From Planctomycetota bacterium (GTDB lineage: Bacteria; Planctomycetota; Planctomycetia; Gemmatales; Gemmataceae), in assembly GCA_021807595.1 (NCBI GenBank), contig JAKBCS010000024.1:1-48559 (forward strand): 48,559 nucleotides of DNA. Reading direction: 5' to 3'. This document shows, piece by piece, positions 17,624 through 26,575 of this stretch; the first letter of the stretch is position 1, and every line of letters begins with the position of its first letter. The translations under genes and the position numbers were made by a program. The notes beneath the pieces are model-generated. The model worked only from the letters and a program-made list of their open reading frames with translations. It was not told the origin of the DNA and ran no database searches.

Positions 17624-18541
17624 CTATTCCAAAGCTCTCGCACGATCCGGAGTCTGATTCGTCTCGGCGTGCCGCAAAAAGGCTTGCGGTAGTTCGTCGA
17701 GCAGATCCGTGGCGATCAGCGAAACTTCGCCGATCCGCGCGATTGCCAAATCGCCGGCCAGACCGTGAAGATACACTCCCAACTGGGAAGCGGCAAACGG
17801 TTCCATGCCCTGAGCCAACAACGCGCCAATTAGTCCACCCAGCACATCGCCCGTGCCGCCGGTGGCCATGCCGGGGTTGCCCGTCTCGTTGATGTAGACG
17901 CGCTGGCCGTCCGTAACAATCGTGCCGTGTCCCTTCAACACCACGACTGCACCGTGCAGCCGCGCAAACTCCGTTGCCGATTCGCGACGACTCGCCTGCA
18001 CAGTGGGAATGTCGCAACCGAGTAACCGAGCGAATTCGCCGGGATGCGGCGTTATCACGATCGGGCCGCGATGCTTGCGCAGCGCGCCGAGCCGTCCGAC
18101 CAGCCCATTGAGCGCGTCGGCATCGAGAACGAGAGGCGTCGTCGTCCGTTCGACCACGGCGGTAACCGCGTCGGCCAGTTCGCCGCTTTGTCCCAATCCG
18201 GGACCGACTACGGCAACGGAGTGGCTGCGGAACAATTCGAGCAGATCGGGCAGTGCGGCGGTGCCGAGACGGCCTCGCTCGTCTTGTGGCAGCGGAGCGG
18301 TAGTGTAGCAAGGATTGGCCGCCGCGACGAGAGAAAGAATCGATTCGGGCACGGCCGCGCGCACAAGGCCCGCTCCGCCGCGCAAAGCCGCCGTCGCACA
18401 GAGAACCGCCGCGCCGGACATGCCGCGACTGCCGGCAACGATCAGAACGCGGCCAAACGTGCCTTTGTTGGCGTCGAGTGACCGCGGCGGCAGGCTCGGA
18501 ACTTCCACGACCCGAACCGGCGATAGTGAAGCGTTCGACAT
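17624..18541 (-). CDS. nnrD: ADP/ATP-dependent NAD(P)H-hydrate dehydratase
   Basis: A 305-residue ribokinase-like enzyme (YjeF C-terminal domain family) that dehydrates the damaged S-form of NAD(P)HX back to NAD(P)H in the cytoplasm. Visible motifs are VAGSRGMSGAAVLCA near the N-terminus, VVGPGLGQSGE, PLVLDADALNGL, IVITPHPGEFARLLG, KGHGTIVTDG, and the catalytic-region signature GNPGMATGGTGDVLGG. The YjeF N-terminal epimerase domain (NnrE) is absent, so this is a stand-alone dehydratase; an epimerase would have to be encoded elsewhere. It starts 13 bp after the flgE stop, so it is probably cotranscribed with flagellar genes, an unusual setting. The ribosome site is weak. Confidence 0.92.
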   Translation of the reverse strand: MSNASLSPVRVVEVPSLPPRSLDANKGTFGRVLIVAGSRGMSGAAVLCATAALRGGAGLVRAAVPESILSLVAAANPCYTTAPLPQDERGRLGTAALPDLLELFRSHSVAVVGPGLGQSGELADAVTAVVERTTTPLVLDADALNGLVGRLGALRKHRGPIVITPHPGEFARLLGCDIPTVQASRRESATEFARLHGAVVVLKGHGTIVTDGQRVYINETGNPGMATGGTGDVLGGLIGALLAQGMEPFAASQLGVYLHGLAGDLAIARIGEVSLIATDLLDELPQAFLRHAETNQTPDRARALE

Positions 18542-18554
18542 GACATCATTCTAG

Positions 18555-20204
18555 TTAATGGATGATGCTCGCCAGCACTTGCATCACCTGACTACCGATG
18601 CTGATGGAACGCGCGTTCACTTCGTAAGCTTGCTGAGCCGTTATCAATTGCGTGAACTCTTGCGACACATCCACGTTCGACGATTCCAACGAACCCGCTT
18701 GGATGGAGCCTGCACCGCCCGCTTGACCTCCCGCGACGAGGGGCACGCCCGAATTGATCGTCTGCTGGTAGTAATTCTGCCCCACGCGCGTCAGTCCTTC
18801 CGGGTTGGAGAATTGCGCGACGGCGAGTTGCGCCAGGGGAAAAATTTGACCGTTGGTGAACAGCCCATTGATGGTTCCGTCCTGCGCGATGGAGACGCTC
18901 GTCAAGGTGCCGGCGGCATAGCCGTCTTGCGTCGTCGCGGCGGCCGAGGAGGAGCCGCCGAATTGGGTCAACCCATTGAAGCCATTGGCCGAGCCGAAAT
19001 TGAGGGCGATCGTCTGGGGCGTGGGCAAGCCGTTGACGGTGAACGAGATCGTCCCCGAACCACTGACCTGGCGAAACGAACCGTTGGGGTTGAAGCTGAT
19101 GCCGCTGACCGTGCCGTTCACCATCGTGCCGTCGGTAGCTGGGATCGAGGCGGTCATGTTCCAGGTATTGGCGGCCTGCTTCTGAAACGTCAACGATAAA
19201 GTATGGACGGTCCCCTGCGTGTCGTAGATTTGGATGGCTCCATTGACGACCGCGCCGTTGGCTCCTGTGGTCGTCACCTGCAAAGCGTGGCTGCCCCAAT
19301 TGGTGGCTCCGACATTGCCGGCGCTGTCGGCGATCGACACTTGCAGTTGCGAGGGTCCGGTGGTGGCGGCTTGCACGATGAGGTTGCCGCTGCCGTTGAG
19401 CGACGCCGTCGAGCCGGGAAAATCGGTGTTGATAGCGTTGATCACGTTGCCGAGCGTTGTCGTGGGGCCGACGGCCAAGGTAGCGTTTACCGCCGTGCCG
19501 CTGGTCGTCGTCCCTTGCAAGACGAGGGAATCGCCGACCTGATACGGAGTGGTATTGTCGGTTAAACTGTTCAGCGTGGTGGCGGTGGTGGCCGGCCCGC
19601 CGGAGGTCAGAAACGGCGTTGCGGAGGTAATGGTCTGCGCCAAGGGGCCGGCGGCCTGCGCACTGAGATTGCCGCTCAGGGTAACATTCGCCGTCGCCTT
19701 GCCGGCCACGCCCGTGCCCATCGGAATGGAGATGCTATCGACGCCCGGAGTCTGAAAGCCCGGACTGGTGGCCGTGGCTTCGCCGACGTTGCCGGTTCGC
19801 TGGATCAAGTAGCCGGTCGCCGGATCGACGAGGTGGCCGCTGGCATCAATGCCAAACGCTCCGGCGCGCGTGTACACGTCTTGCGTACCGTTGTTGGCGA
19901 CGAAAAACCCCGAGCCTTGAAGGGCGACGTCGAGGGGGTTGCCGGTCGTCGTCAGCGCACCCTGTGTGAAATTGGTCTCAATGGTCGAGGTCATGGTACC
20001 AAAGCCGACTTGCACCGGATTGGTCCCTCCGCCGTTGCTCGACGCCGAGGCCGGAGCCAGCGTTTGATAGAGCAAATCCGAAAACAACGGCGTCTGCGCC
20101 TTGAATCCCGACGTGTTCATGTTGGCCAGATTGTTGCCAACCACATCGAGCATCTGTTGACTGGCCGACAGTCCCGAAACCCCTGCGAGCAACGAACTGG
20201 ACAT
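18555..20204 (-). CDS. flgE: Flagellar hook protein FlgE
   Basis: A 549-residue flagellar hook/rod-family protein. The N-terminus MSSSLLAGVSGLSASQQ and the ANMNTSGFKAQ motif are the flagellar basal-body rod signature. PLDVALQGSGFFVANNG and YTRAGAF match the FlgE/FlgF/FlgG core. The C-terminus (LESSNVDVSQEFTQLITAQQ, then YEVNARSI) is the conserved coiled-coil half of domain D0. The large Thr/Gly-rich middle (about 180-440) is the variable outer hook domain. The length and the flgD-fliK context favour FlgE over FlgG. I chose ATG 20204 because AGGAGA precedes it; the frame extends upstream to 20306 through a repeat-rich spacer without a ribosome site. The protein is exported by the flagellar type III apparatus. 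Confidence 0.93.
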   Translation of the reverse strand: MSSSLLAGVSGLSASQQMLDVVGNNLANMNTSGFKAQTPLFSDLLYQTLAPASASSNGGGTNPVQVGFGTMTSTIETNFTQGALTTTGNPLDVALQGSGFFVANNGTQDVYTRAGAFGIDASGHLVDPATGYLIQRTGNVGEATATSPGFQTPGVDSISIPMGTGVAGKATANVTLSGNLSAQAAGPLAQTITSATPFLTSGGPATTATTLNSLTDNTTPYQVGDSLVLQGTTTSGTAVNATLAVGPTTTLGNVINAINTDFPGSTASLNGSGNLIVQAATTGPSQLQVSIADSAGNVGATNWGSHALQVTTTGANGAVVNGAIQIYDTQGTVHTLSLTFQKQAANTWNMTASIPATDGTMVNGTVSGISFNPNGSFRQVSGSGTISFTVNGLPTPQTIALNFGSANGFNGLTQFGGSSSAAATTQDGYAAGTLTSVSIAQDGTINGLFTNGQIFPLAQLAVAQFSNPEGLTRVGQNYYQQTINSGVPLVAGGQAGGAGSIQAGSLESSNVDVSQEFTQLITAQQAYEVNARSISIGSQVMQVLASIIH

Positions 20205-20257
20205 CGCTGAATCTCCTGGTGCATTCTCGTCATCCGAGTAGTCAGGAGCCAGTATCC

Positions 20258-20341
20258 AGTAGTCGGTAGGGATAGTTGCCGGTACTCGACATTGAATACT
20301 AGCCACTTCCTACCGACTACTGCCTACTTCCTACCGACTAC
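20258..20341. repeat. Inverted and direct 12-13-bp repeats between flgD and flgE
   Basis: AGTAGTCGGTAGG (20258-20270) pairs perfectly with CCTACCGACTACT (20309-20321). A second direct copy, CCTACCGACTAC, lies at 20330-20341. The elements fill most of the 143-bp spacer between the flgD stop and the flgE start. As RNA the first pair could form a hairpin with a long loop upstream of flgE, which might tune relative expression. No T-run is present. They may simply be an interspersed repeat. Confidence 0.65.
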
Positions 20342-20347
20342 CGACTC

Positions 20348-20764
20348 CTACGACTGAAGTATTCCTGTAATCTGCCCGATCGGTACGGGTTGGCCGCCGA
20401 CCTGGACTTGGAGTTGGCCGTTCTGCACGGTAACGCCCTGGACGACGCCCTGGCCGGACGAACTGTTGCCCGAACCGGTGTACGATACGGTTTTGCCAAT
20501 CAGAGCCGCGCCTTGGCCGAGTTGCTGCAATTGCAACATTTGCTGGATGCTGGTGTTTAACTGCTGAAGGCCGCTCACCGTGTTGAGCTGCGCCAACTGC
20601 GAGGTGAAGTCCGAGGCACTGACCGGATTCATCGGATCTTGCGCCTTCAACTGCGCCGTTAACAGTTGCAAAAACTGCTGCTGATTCAACGTCCCCGACG
20701 TGCTGGACGAGGCGGAAGACGGCGCGGTCGAAGGAGACGAATTAGACACATTCGATATCGCCAT
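20348..20764 (-). CDS. flgD: Flagellar hook capping protein FlgD (short form)
   Basis: A 138-residue protein. After a Ser-rich leader it has the conserved FlgD N-terminal block: LNQQQFLQLLTAQLKAQDP, MNPVSASDFTSQLAQLNTVS and GLQQLNTSI. A glycine-rich C-terminal part follows (ALIGKTVSYTGSG, then VTVQNGQLQVQVGG). FlgD caps the growing hook and is needed for FlgE assembly. Typical FlgD is about 220-230 residues with Tudor-like and Fn3-like domains; here the C-terminal part is reduced, as in some non-enteric homologues. The start at 20764 is supported by AGGAG about 9 nt upstream. It lies 33 bp downstream of fliK and upstream of flgE, the standard order. Confidence 0.92.
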   Translation of the reverse strand: MAISNVSNSSPSTAPSSASSSTSGTLNQQQFLQLLTAQLKAQDPMNPVSASDFTSQLAQLNTVSGLQQLNTSIQQMLQLQQLGQGAALIGKTVSYTGSGNSSSGQGVVQGVTVQNGQLQVQVGGQPVPIGQITGILQS

Positions 20765-20797
20765 TGATAAATACTCCTGCAATGGCCTTCACCACCG

Positions 20798-22174
20798 TTA
20801 GGCGATGAGGTCGATTCCCTCCGTGGAACGAGAAACGGCCGAAGCGGTGGACGCGCGCGGCGGAACCGTTGGGGCGGAAGCGAAACGCGCCGGTTGGGGC
20901 GGCGTTTGTGGATTGCCTCCGCGCGAACCGCCGCCGCCATCGCGCGCGACATCGAAACTGCCCAACGAGACGCCGGCTTGAGACAAACTCTGACGGAGAT
21001 GCTGCGCCTGATCTTGCAGCAATTGCCGCGTGCCTTCTTGAGCTACGACGATCCGCGCCGAAACCGAATGCTCCGTCGCCGTCAGATGGATTTGCACCGA
21101 GCCGAGTTGCGGTGGATCCAAGTGCAGATGGACGTTCGTCTGCCCGTTCCGCTGCACTACTTCGACGTTGGCGGCGACCGCGCGGGTCAACTGATCCACG
21201 ACCGGCGTGCTGGACGGAAGAGCGGTGGGGTGAGACGGAGCGAGATTTTGCACCGGCGACGCGAGATTATTCGCCAGCACCTCGGACGACGGCGATGACG
21301 CGGACGAATGCGAATCGGCGCGGATCGGATGCGTCGGTGCCGTCGTGGAAGGACGGTCGGCGATCGTTGGGGATGTCTTCACAGCGGGAGGCACGGCGAG
21401 GTGCTTCGCCAAATCGTTCGCGCTTCCGTTCATCATCCCGCTACCCGTGGCACTACTTGTCATTGGCTCCGAGGCCGGGGGTGGCTCGACAGCCGCATGG
21501 GAGACGGTTTCGAGCGGAGGAGACGGCTTCGCGTCCGGTTCGGATGGTGCGGCGACAGGTTGCGACCCTTGGGGAACGGGGGATTCGCTCGTCTTGTTCG
21601 ACAGCAAACTCGTGGTCGGCGCGTCGAGTTGTGGACTCTCAACGGGAGCGTGAATCCCCAAATGCGCCTCATTTTTCCCCTCGCGACTGAGAGGTTTGGC
21701 GGGAGCGTCGGCGGTTACGGAGGCGCTCGTCTTCTTGGCGAGCGAACCGAATCGGCTTTTCCTCGCAGCCGTCATTCCCTCTAATCCCGCCGGTGATGAG
21801 GGTGCCCCGGCCACGTTATGAGCCGCGCGGGCGGCGAGGGACGCGGCACTCTGGGACGCAACAGTCGGCGTCTTCGCGGTCGTCAACGGCGACGAAGTGG
21901 GTACGGACAAAGCTCCAATTTGAGACTTAACGGGTGTTTTTTGCACGCTGGCCGAGGCTGCGGGGTCGTTGGCTGCGACGGGAGCGGGAGGTTGAACCGT
22001 CGCGGCGGCGAGGTAGGCGGTGAAGCCATTCGCCGATTTGTCGGTCTCGGAGTGCGCTTTCTCCTTGGGGGCTGGCTTGGCGGACGCGCCCTTGGCTTCG
22101 GCGGCATGTCCGGCGACAGGGACGACATGCGAAGCCACGGTCGAGATCAACGATGCGAGGGTGGCAAGAGGCAT
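20798..22174 (-). CDS. fliK: Flagellar hook-length control protein FliK
   Basis: A 458-residue Ala/Pro/Ser/Thr-rich protein of low complexity over the first 330 residues, as expected for the secreted ruler part of FliK. Its C-terminal FliK/Flg_hook domain is recognisable: VEVVQRNGQTNVHLHLDPPQ, LGSVQIHLTATEHSVSARIV and LLQDQAQHLRQSLSQAGVSL. FliK sets hook length and switches the export gate to filament substrates. The start is uncertain: ATG 22174 avoids overlap with the upstream gene but has a weak ribosome site, while the frame extends to 22315 and would overlap the FlgN-like gene by 49 bp. Confidence 0.88.
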   Translation of the reverse strand: MPLATLASLISTVASHVVPVAGHAAEAKGASAKPAPKEKAHSETDKSANGFTAYLAAATVQPPAPVAANDPAASASVQKTPVKSQIGALSVPTSSPLTTAKTPTVASQSAASLAARAAHNVAGAPSSPAGLEGMTAARKSRFGSLAKKTSASVTADAPAKPLSREGKNEAHLGIHAPVESPQLDAPTTSLLSNKTSESPVPQGSQPVAAPSEPDAKPSPPLETVSHAAVEPPPASEPMTSSATGSGMMNGSANDLAKHLAVPPAVKTSPTIADRPSTTAPTHPIRADSHSSASSPSSEVLANNLASPVQNLAPSHPTALPSSTPVVDQLTRAVAANVEVVQRNGQTNVHLHLDPPQLGSVQIHLTATEHSVSARIVVAQEGTRQLLQDQAQHLRQSLSQAGVSLGSFDVARDGGGGSRGGNPQTPPQPARFASAPTVPPRASTASAVSRSTEGIDLIA

Positions 22175-22266
22175 GACGACCGAGTCCGTGGTGGGTTTCT
22201 TCCAACGAGGCAGTTGGAATGTATCACACGTTCTCGGCCGGTGCGGCGTTCGATAGTTTTTGTCGC

Positions 22267-22674
22267 TCACATTTTTCTCTGGTAAGCCCGGCGCATCAGG
22301 TAACGGCGGTTGCAAACGTCAAGTTCGGCAATCAACTCGTCCCGTCGCTTTTCCGCCGCTCTCTGGACCACGTCCAATTTGGCTTGGATTTGACGGATGA
22401 GCGAGCCGATTCGGTCGAGCAGAGCTTGTAGAGCCTTTTCCACCGGCCTGCCGGCTTGATCCCAACACCGTCTCTCCTCGGTGATTGTGGCCTCGTATTC
22501 CTCAATCTTGTCGAGTTGAGCGTACACGGGTTGCAATCGCTCGTCGGGCACAGCGCCGCTCGCGCAGTCGTCGGCAAGTGGAGTAACCAAAGACAATGCC
22601 CGCTCGTAGCAATCGACTTCGAGCGACAACACTTCATAAAAAGCATTTCGAGACTTGGCGTCAAATGCGCTCAT
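22267..22674 (-). CDS. FlgN/FliT-like coiled-coil flagellar protein (putative export chaperone)
   Basis: A 135-residue, all-helical protein with no hydrophobic segment. The first half (YEVLSLEVDCYERALSLVT, then QLDKIEEYEATITEERR) has the acidic, heptad-like pattern and size of FlgN-type chaperones. The last third (IQAKLDVVQRAAEKRRDEL) is a basic coiled coil more like FliJ. The ATG overlaps the stop of the upstream TPR gene (ATGA), indicating translational coupling, and fliK, flgD and flgE follow. I infer a flagellar export chaperone or FliJ-like function from size, fold and position; sequence alone does not settle which. Confidence 0.6.
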   Translation of the reverse strand: MSAFDAKSRNAFYEVLSLEVDCYERALSLVTPLADDCASGAVPDERLQPVYAQLDKIEEYEATITEERRCWDQAGRPVEKALQALLDRIGSLIRQIQAKLDVVQRAAEKRRDELIAELDVCNRRYLMRRAYQRKM

Positions 22675-23684
22675 GGTTTCCTCGGATTCAAGGCTTGCCG
22701 GCGTTGGCGCAGTTCAGTGAGTTGGCCTTCCAACCCCCGCCGTTCCTTCATCGCGCGCAAATACCATTGGGAGCTTTCTACGAGAAAGTCGCTGCCTCGG
22801 GAGTTGGCCACTTCTCGATAGAGCGTTGTCGCTTCGTCGAGCTTGCCGAGTTTGCGGAGACAACAAGCAATAAGGTATTGCAACGTAATGCGTTGATCGC
22901 CTCTCTGTTCTTCTTCTTCGAGTTGCCGATACGCCTTGAGCGCCGAAGCGTAATCGCCGGACAAAAACAGTGCCTGCGCCAACGACATCGGATCGACTGG
23001 GGCATCGGTCAGAGGATGGGCGACGGATTCCTTCGGTTGTTCCGAGGAGTGCGCCGGTTTCGTCGTCGTCGTTGGATTCTTGGCAGGCGTGGTCGTCTTC
23101 GTCGCACTCGGCGTCCGCGCCTCTTCGGATGGATGCAGTTGCGACGAAGGCGTTTTGTCCCGTGCGTTCGGCGCGCTTGGTTCGGTCTTTCTCTTTTGGA
23201 CGGCCTTGGCCACCAGGTCGGTGACGCGCCGGCGCAGCAGCGAAAGTCCGTCGGTCTTGCCGGCTTTGAGTTCTTTGGCGGTAAGGAGATCCATCTCTTC
23301 GATCAGCATGGCCTCGCGTTCGATGCGCAAGGCTTCGAGTTCGTGATGGAGTCGTTGCACTTCGACCATCGGTGCGGCGAGGCGCGCTTCACTGGGTAGA
23401 ACCAATCGCGGCGGCGGAGGCGTTTGCTCGCGCGGCATCGGCGCGGCTTCTTCACCCACCGTCGCCGCCGGTTCGAGAACCTCGCGCGGCGGCGGCGCGG
23501 CTTCCTCGACCGGCGCGGCGCTGGCAGCGGGCACGGCAGGGCCTACGGTGCGCGGCGCGGGCAACGGCGAATCCGCGGGCATCGGCTTCTGCGCGGCGGA
23601 GGGCATCGGAACCCACCCAGCCAGGCCGACGCAAACCAGAAACAGCGGAACCGAGCGGCGACTATTCCAAGCGGCGAGATTCAT
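22671..23684 (-). CDS. Secreted Pro/Ala-rich protein with coiled coil and C-terminal TPR, at the head of the flagellar run
   Basis: A 337-residue protein. A signal peptide (about 1-31, ending PSAAQ) is followed by a Pro/Ala/Glu-rich stretch (32-100). A coiled coil follows at about 108-165 (EVQRLHHELEALRIEREAML). A Thr/Lys-rich linker (170-225) leads to TPR-like helices: LAQALFLSGDYASALKAYRQ and ACCLRKLGKLDEATTLYREV. The layout (export signal, coiled coil, TPR) resembles YbgF/CpoB and, more loosely, MotE-like proteins. It is the first gene of the coupled set leading to fliK-flgD-flgE, which suggests a motor- or envelope-associated role; that is inference. The PilZ gene is divergent. Confidence 0.7.
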   Translation of the reverse strand: MNLAAWNSRRSVPLFLVCVGLAGWVPMPSAAQKPMPADSPLPAPRTVGPAVPAASAAPVEEAAPPPREVLEPAATVGEEAAPMPREQTPPPPRLVLPSEARLAAPMVEVQRLHHELEALRIEREAMLIEEMDLLTAKELKAGKTDGLSLLRRRVTDLVAKAVQKRKTEPSAPNARDKTPSSQLHPSEEARTPSATKTTTPAKNPTTTTKPAHSSEQPKESVAHPLTDAPVDPMSLAQALFLSGDYASALKAYRQLEEEEQRGDQRITLQYLIACCLRKLGKLDEATTLYREVANSRGSDFLVESSQWYLRAMKERRGLEGQLTELRQRRQALNPRKP

Positions 23685-23900
23685 TTTGTGAGACTCCGAT
23701 TTAAGAGTTTGTCGCCAAAAGAGCCGCGGCGCGAACCGACGGCCTCGTCGTCCGGGTCATGTCGCAGAGAGGAGGCAGTCTCGGTGGCTCGATCCCGCTT
23801 GACGGCGTAAGAAGAAAAATGCTTCAATACTTCCGCCGTATGCCATGCGGACCAAAGGACAATAGCTTCATTAGCCCCAATCACCGAGCATTCGTCAATT

Positions 23901-24290
23901 ATGGAAAACCAACGGCAAAACTATCGTCAGCGGTTCGAGCCGGAAGAAACACTCCGGGTGGAGTTGCAACTGCCGGGCAAGAGGATTGTCGTGAGCGGCG
24001 AATTACTCGACCTGTCGCTCGGAGGCATGAAGCTGAGCCTCCTCAATCCGCCCACCGAGCTTCAATCCGGCAAAAGCGTCACAGCGCGCCTTGTCGGCCG
24101 AGACGCAGCCCATCCCGTCTCGCTCGATCTGGTTTTGCCGTCTCGCGTGGTCTATCTGCGACCGCACGAGGCCACCGTCCATTGCGGCCTGCGCTTTCTA
24201 CCCAGCGCGAGTGCCAACGCCAACGAAGCCATCGAACGCGCCTTGTCGCGCTTTCTGTTGAACGAGCAACGGCGCAAGCGCTCCGTATAA
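23901..24290 (+). CDS. PilZ-domain protein (candidate c-di-GMP receptor)
   Basis: A 129-residue single-domain protein. The basic motif NYRQRFEP near residues 7-14 fits the RxxxR-type element of PilZ domains. DLSLGGMKLSL at about 38-48 is the D/NxSxxG motif. A terminal strand HCGLRFLP and an amphipathic helix complete the fold. Such proteins bind cyclic di-GMP in the cytoplasm and commonly adjust flagellar motor output. It is transcribed divergently from the flagellar run across a 216-bp spacer, consistent with motility control, though its target is unknown. I did not see a strong ribosome site before the ATG. Confidence 0.85.
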   Translation: MENQRQNYRQRFEPEETLRVELQLPGKRIVVSGELLDLSLGGMKLSLLNPPTELQSGKSVTARLVGRDAAHPVSLDLVLPSRVVYLRPHEATVHCGLRFLPSASANANEAIERALSRFLLNEQRRKRSV

Positions 24291-24302
24291 CCGACCTCGC
24301 CC

Positions 24303-26519
24303 CTACGGCGGCAATTCTCCCTGCAAACAACGAATCGCCTTGTTTCGTTCGCCGATCTGTTCGTAGGCCGAGGCCATCAAACGCAGCACGCTCGCCGCAT
24401 CGACGCCCGACGGCTCATGTAACAATTCTCGACACGACTTCAGACAATCTTGCGGCTTTTTTTGTTGGAGCGCGAACTCGGCCAGGCGCAATCGGGCGCG
24501 CCGAGAGACGCTCGGCGACCCTCTGTCGATGGCACGGCGATAGGTCTTGGCGGCGGAGTCGTGCTTCTCCAAGGTGGTGTACGCCTCGGCCAACGCCAAC
24601 GTCAATTCGCCGGCCAACGGTTCGCGCAAGTTTGGCAGCGCTCGTTCGTAGGCGCGCGCCGTTTCCCCAGCCATCCCCAGTTCTCGATACGCCTGCCCCA
24701 TGAGGACGAAACCGACCGGGCCAAGGATGGGATCGTCGCGCACCGTCAACAGCGAGGCCAACAGATCGCCGCTCTCGCGCTGGCGCTGCCCGCGGTCGGC
24801 GCAGCGAAAACGCGCCAGCGTGTCGAGGAAAACGGCGGCGGGGCGAAGTTGCTCGTGCTGAATCCGTTCTCGATGCTCGACCAGGACGGCGTTGGCGGCA
24901 CGCGGATTGTCGGTGAGCAAATGGGCGGCGGCGACGGTCACGATGGCGGCGGATTGCGCCGGCGTGCCGTTCCCCGCGCGTAGGGCGCGGCGCAGCGGTG
25001 ACAGCGCCTTCTCGCCGTCTCCCTCGTCGAGGAACATTCTTCCCACGCGCCAATAGGCCAACGGCGTCAGTTCGTGTGCCGGCGCGCGGTCGATGACGCG
25101 ATAGAACGCTTGCCGCGCCGCCGGTCGATCCCCTTGCCGGCCGCGCAACAAGCCGATGTTGTATTGGGCCTCAATGGCCGAGGGCGAACGCGGCCACTCG
25201 CGCAGCAGGCGATCGTACCATTCCATCGCCGCGTCGAGGCGATGATCCTGATATTCGAGATCGCCCAATTCCAAGAAAGCCACCGGAGACAGCGGATGGC
25301 GCGGATTGCTCTTGACCGCTTCGCTCAACCCCTGCCGCGCGTTCCGACGCCGCAGAGCCAGGAGTTGTTCCGGCGACGTTTCTTCCTCGCTCGACAGACT
25401 CAGTTTGTCGCCCTGAATGTTCCAGACTAGCCCCAACGGTTCGGTCAACACGCGCAGTGCATCGGGCAACGGCGTGCGCTCCATCGCCGCGATCGCGCTC
25501 CGCCCTTCGATCTGCTGGCGCGCGCTCGACGACCAGTCGAGATGCAACCGGGCCTTTTCCGCCAGACGATCGAGCAAAGCGCCGAGCGACATTTGTTGCA
25601 CGAAAAGCCGAACGAGAGGCGGCTCCCCCGCTTGGACCTCGACGACTTCGATGGCGGCGCTCGGTTCGTCTCGATTGCCCTTGGCATTCGCTCCGTCTCC
25701 CTCCGCTGGAAGCAGGAGAGGACCGGCCTTGTCTCCGCTGCCCGGTTTCGGAGACGAGGGTTTGGACACAACGGGACGGCTCTCCCAATCGAGCGCGCGC
25801 GACAGCGACCAATCGGAGGTGAGCGGCACGACCGGAGAATCGTTAAATGGTCCCGGCGCTTCGTTGGGCAGAATTTCGAGAGACGCGGCCAAATCGAGCA
25901 AGAAGCGAGCATCGCTCAAGAAGGGTTGATTGCGCAGTTCCGGCGACGCCGACCGGCGAACGAGATCGCACAGCAGCGCCTTGCTCTCATTCGGTCGGCG
26001 CATCCGCAGCCAGACCCGCGCCTGCCCCAACAGCGCGACGGCCGCCGTGCGCGCCGTTGCGGTCCGGCTGGCCAACGCGCGATACGAGGCCAATGCTTCA
26101 TCCCCATGGCCCATGCTTTCCAGACTTAGCCCCATGCGATACAGAAAGGCGTCGCGCAATTCGGCGACCACGCGACCGTTGAACGTCCGGCAGATCGCCA
26201 ACGCTAACTCCGGACGACCGGCGCGAAGGAGTCGATCCACTTCTTCCAATTCGCCCTTGGACGCGCGGTTTCGAGACGGCGCGAGCGGTTCTTGAGGCAA
26301 CGGCAAGTCGAGAGGGTCGCGCGCGTCGTCTTTCTCTATCGCCGGGGCGGGCGACGGCATGTCGGCTAAGCGCGAACCGAGTTGGAACGCGCCGCCGATT
26401 AGCCCAAGCTGAAACATGCACACCAGCGGCCAAACCAAACGGAGCAGGCCGCCGTTCGCTTTTGGACTCCGGGAATCGACTCCCCGAGCGGTCTCCGCAG
26501 ATGCCTTTTCGGGCGTCAT
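24303..26519 (-). CDS. Membrane-anchored TPR protein with internal STN-like domain
   Basis: A 738-residue protein. A single hydrophobic segment lies at about 27-47 (LLRLVWPLVCMFQLGLIGGA). An N-terminal helical block (about 90-200) includes VDRLLRAGRPELALAI and GLSLESMGHGDEALASYRAL. A domain near 25400-25650 reads LVRLFVQQMSLGALLDRLAE, LHLDWSSSARQQIEG, then PDALRVLTEPLGLVW. It resembles the secretin/TonB short N-terminal (STN) domain. The last 370 residues are TPR units (AMEWYDRLLREWPRSPSAIE, AQYNIGLLRGRQGD, YRELGMAGETARAYERAL). I chose ATG 26519, with AGGA upstream; the frame continues to 26663 across the divergent promoter region. The role is unknown; proximity to flagellar genes may be incidental. 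Confidence 0.72.
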   Translation of the reverse strand: MTPEKASAETARGVDSRSPKANGGLLRLVWPLVCMFQLGLIGGAFQLGSRLADMPSPAPAIEKDDARDPLDLPLPQEPLAPSRNRASKGELEEVDRLLRAGRPELALAICRTFNGRVVAELRDAFLYRMGLSLESMGHGDEALASYRALASRTATARTAAVALLGQARVWLRMRRPNESKALLCDLVRRSASPELRNQPFLSDARFLLDLAASLEILPNEAPGPFNDSPVVPLTSDWSLSRALDWESRPVVSKPSSPKPGSGDKAGPLLLPAEGDGANAKGNRDEPSAAIEVVEVQAGEPPLVRLFVQQMSLGALLDRLAEKARLHLDWSSSARQQIEGRSAIAAMERTPLPDALRVLTEPLGLVWNIQGDKLSLSSEEETSPEQLLALRRRNARQGLSEAVKSNPRHPLSPVAFLELGDLEYQDHRLDAAMEWYDRLLREWPRSPSAIEAQYNIGLLRGRQGDRPAARQAFYRVIDRAPAHELTPLAYWRVGRMFLDEGDGEKALSPLRRALRAGNGTPAQSAAIVTVAAAHLLTDNPRAANAVLVEHRERIQHEQLRPAAVFLDTLARFRCADRGQRQRESGDLLASLLTVRDDPILGPVGFVLMGQAYRELGMAGETARAYERALPNLREPLAGELTLALAEAYTTLEKHDSAAKTYRRAIDRGSPSVSRRARLRLAEFALQQKKPQDCLKSCRELLHEPSGVDAASVLRLMASAYEQIGERNKAIRCLQGELPP

Positions 26520-26575
26520 AATCGATTCGATCCTCACAATCGTTTCAATCGGCCTCGTCGCTTCGATTATCGTCC

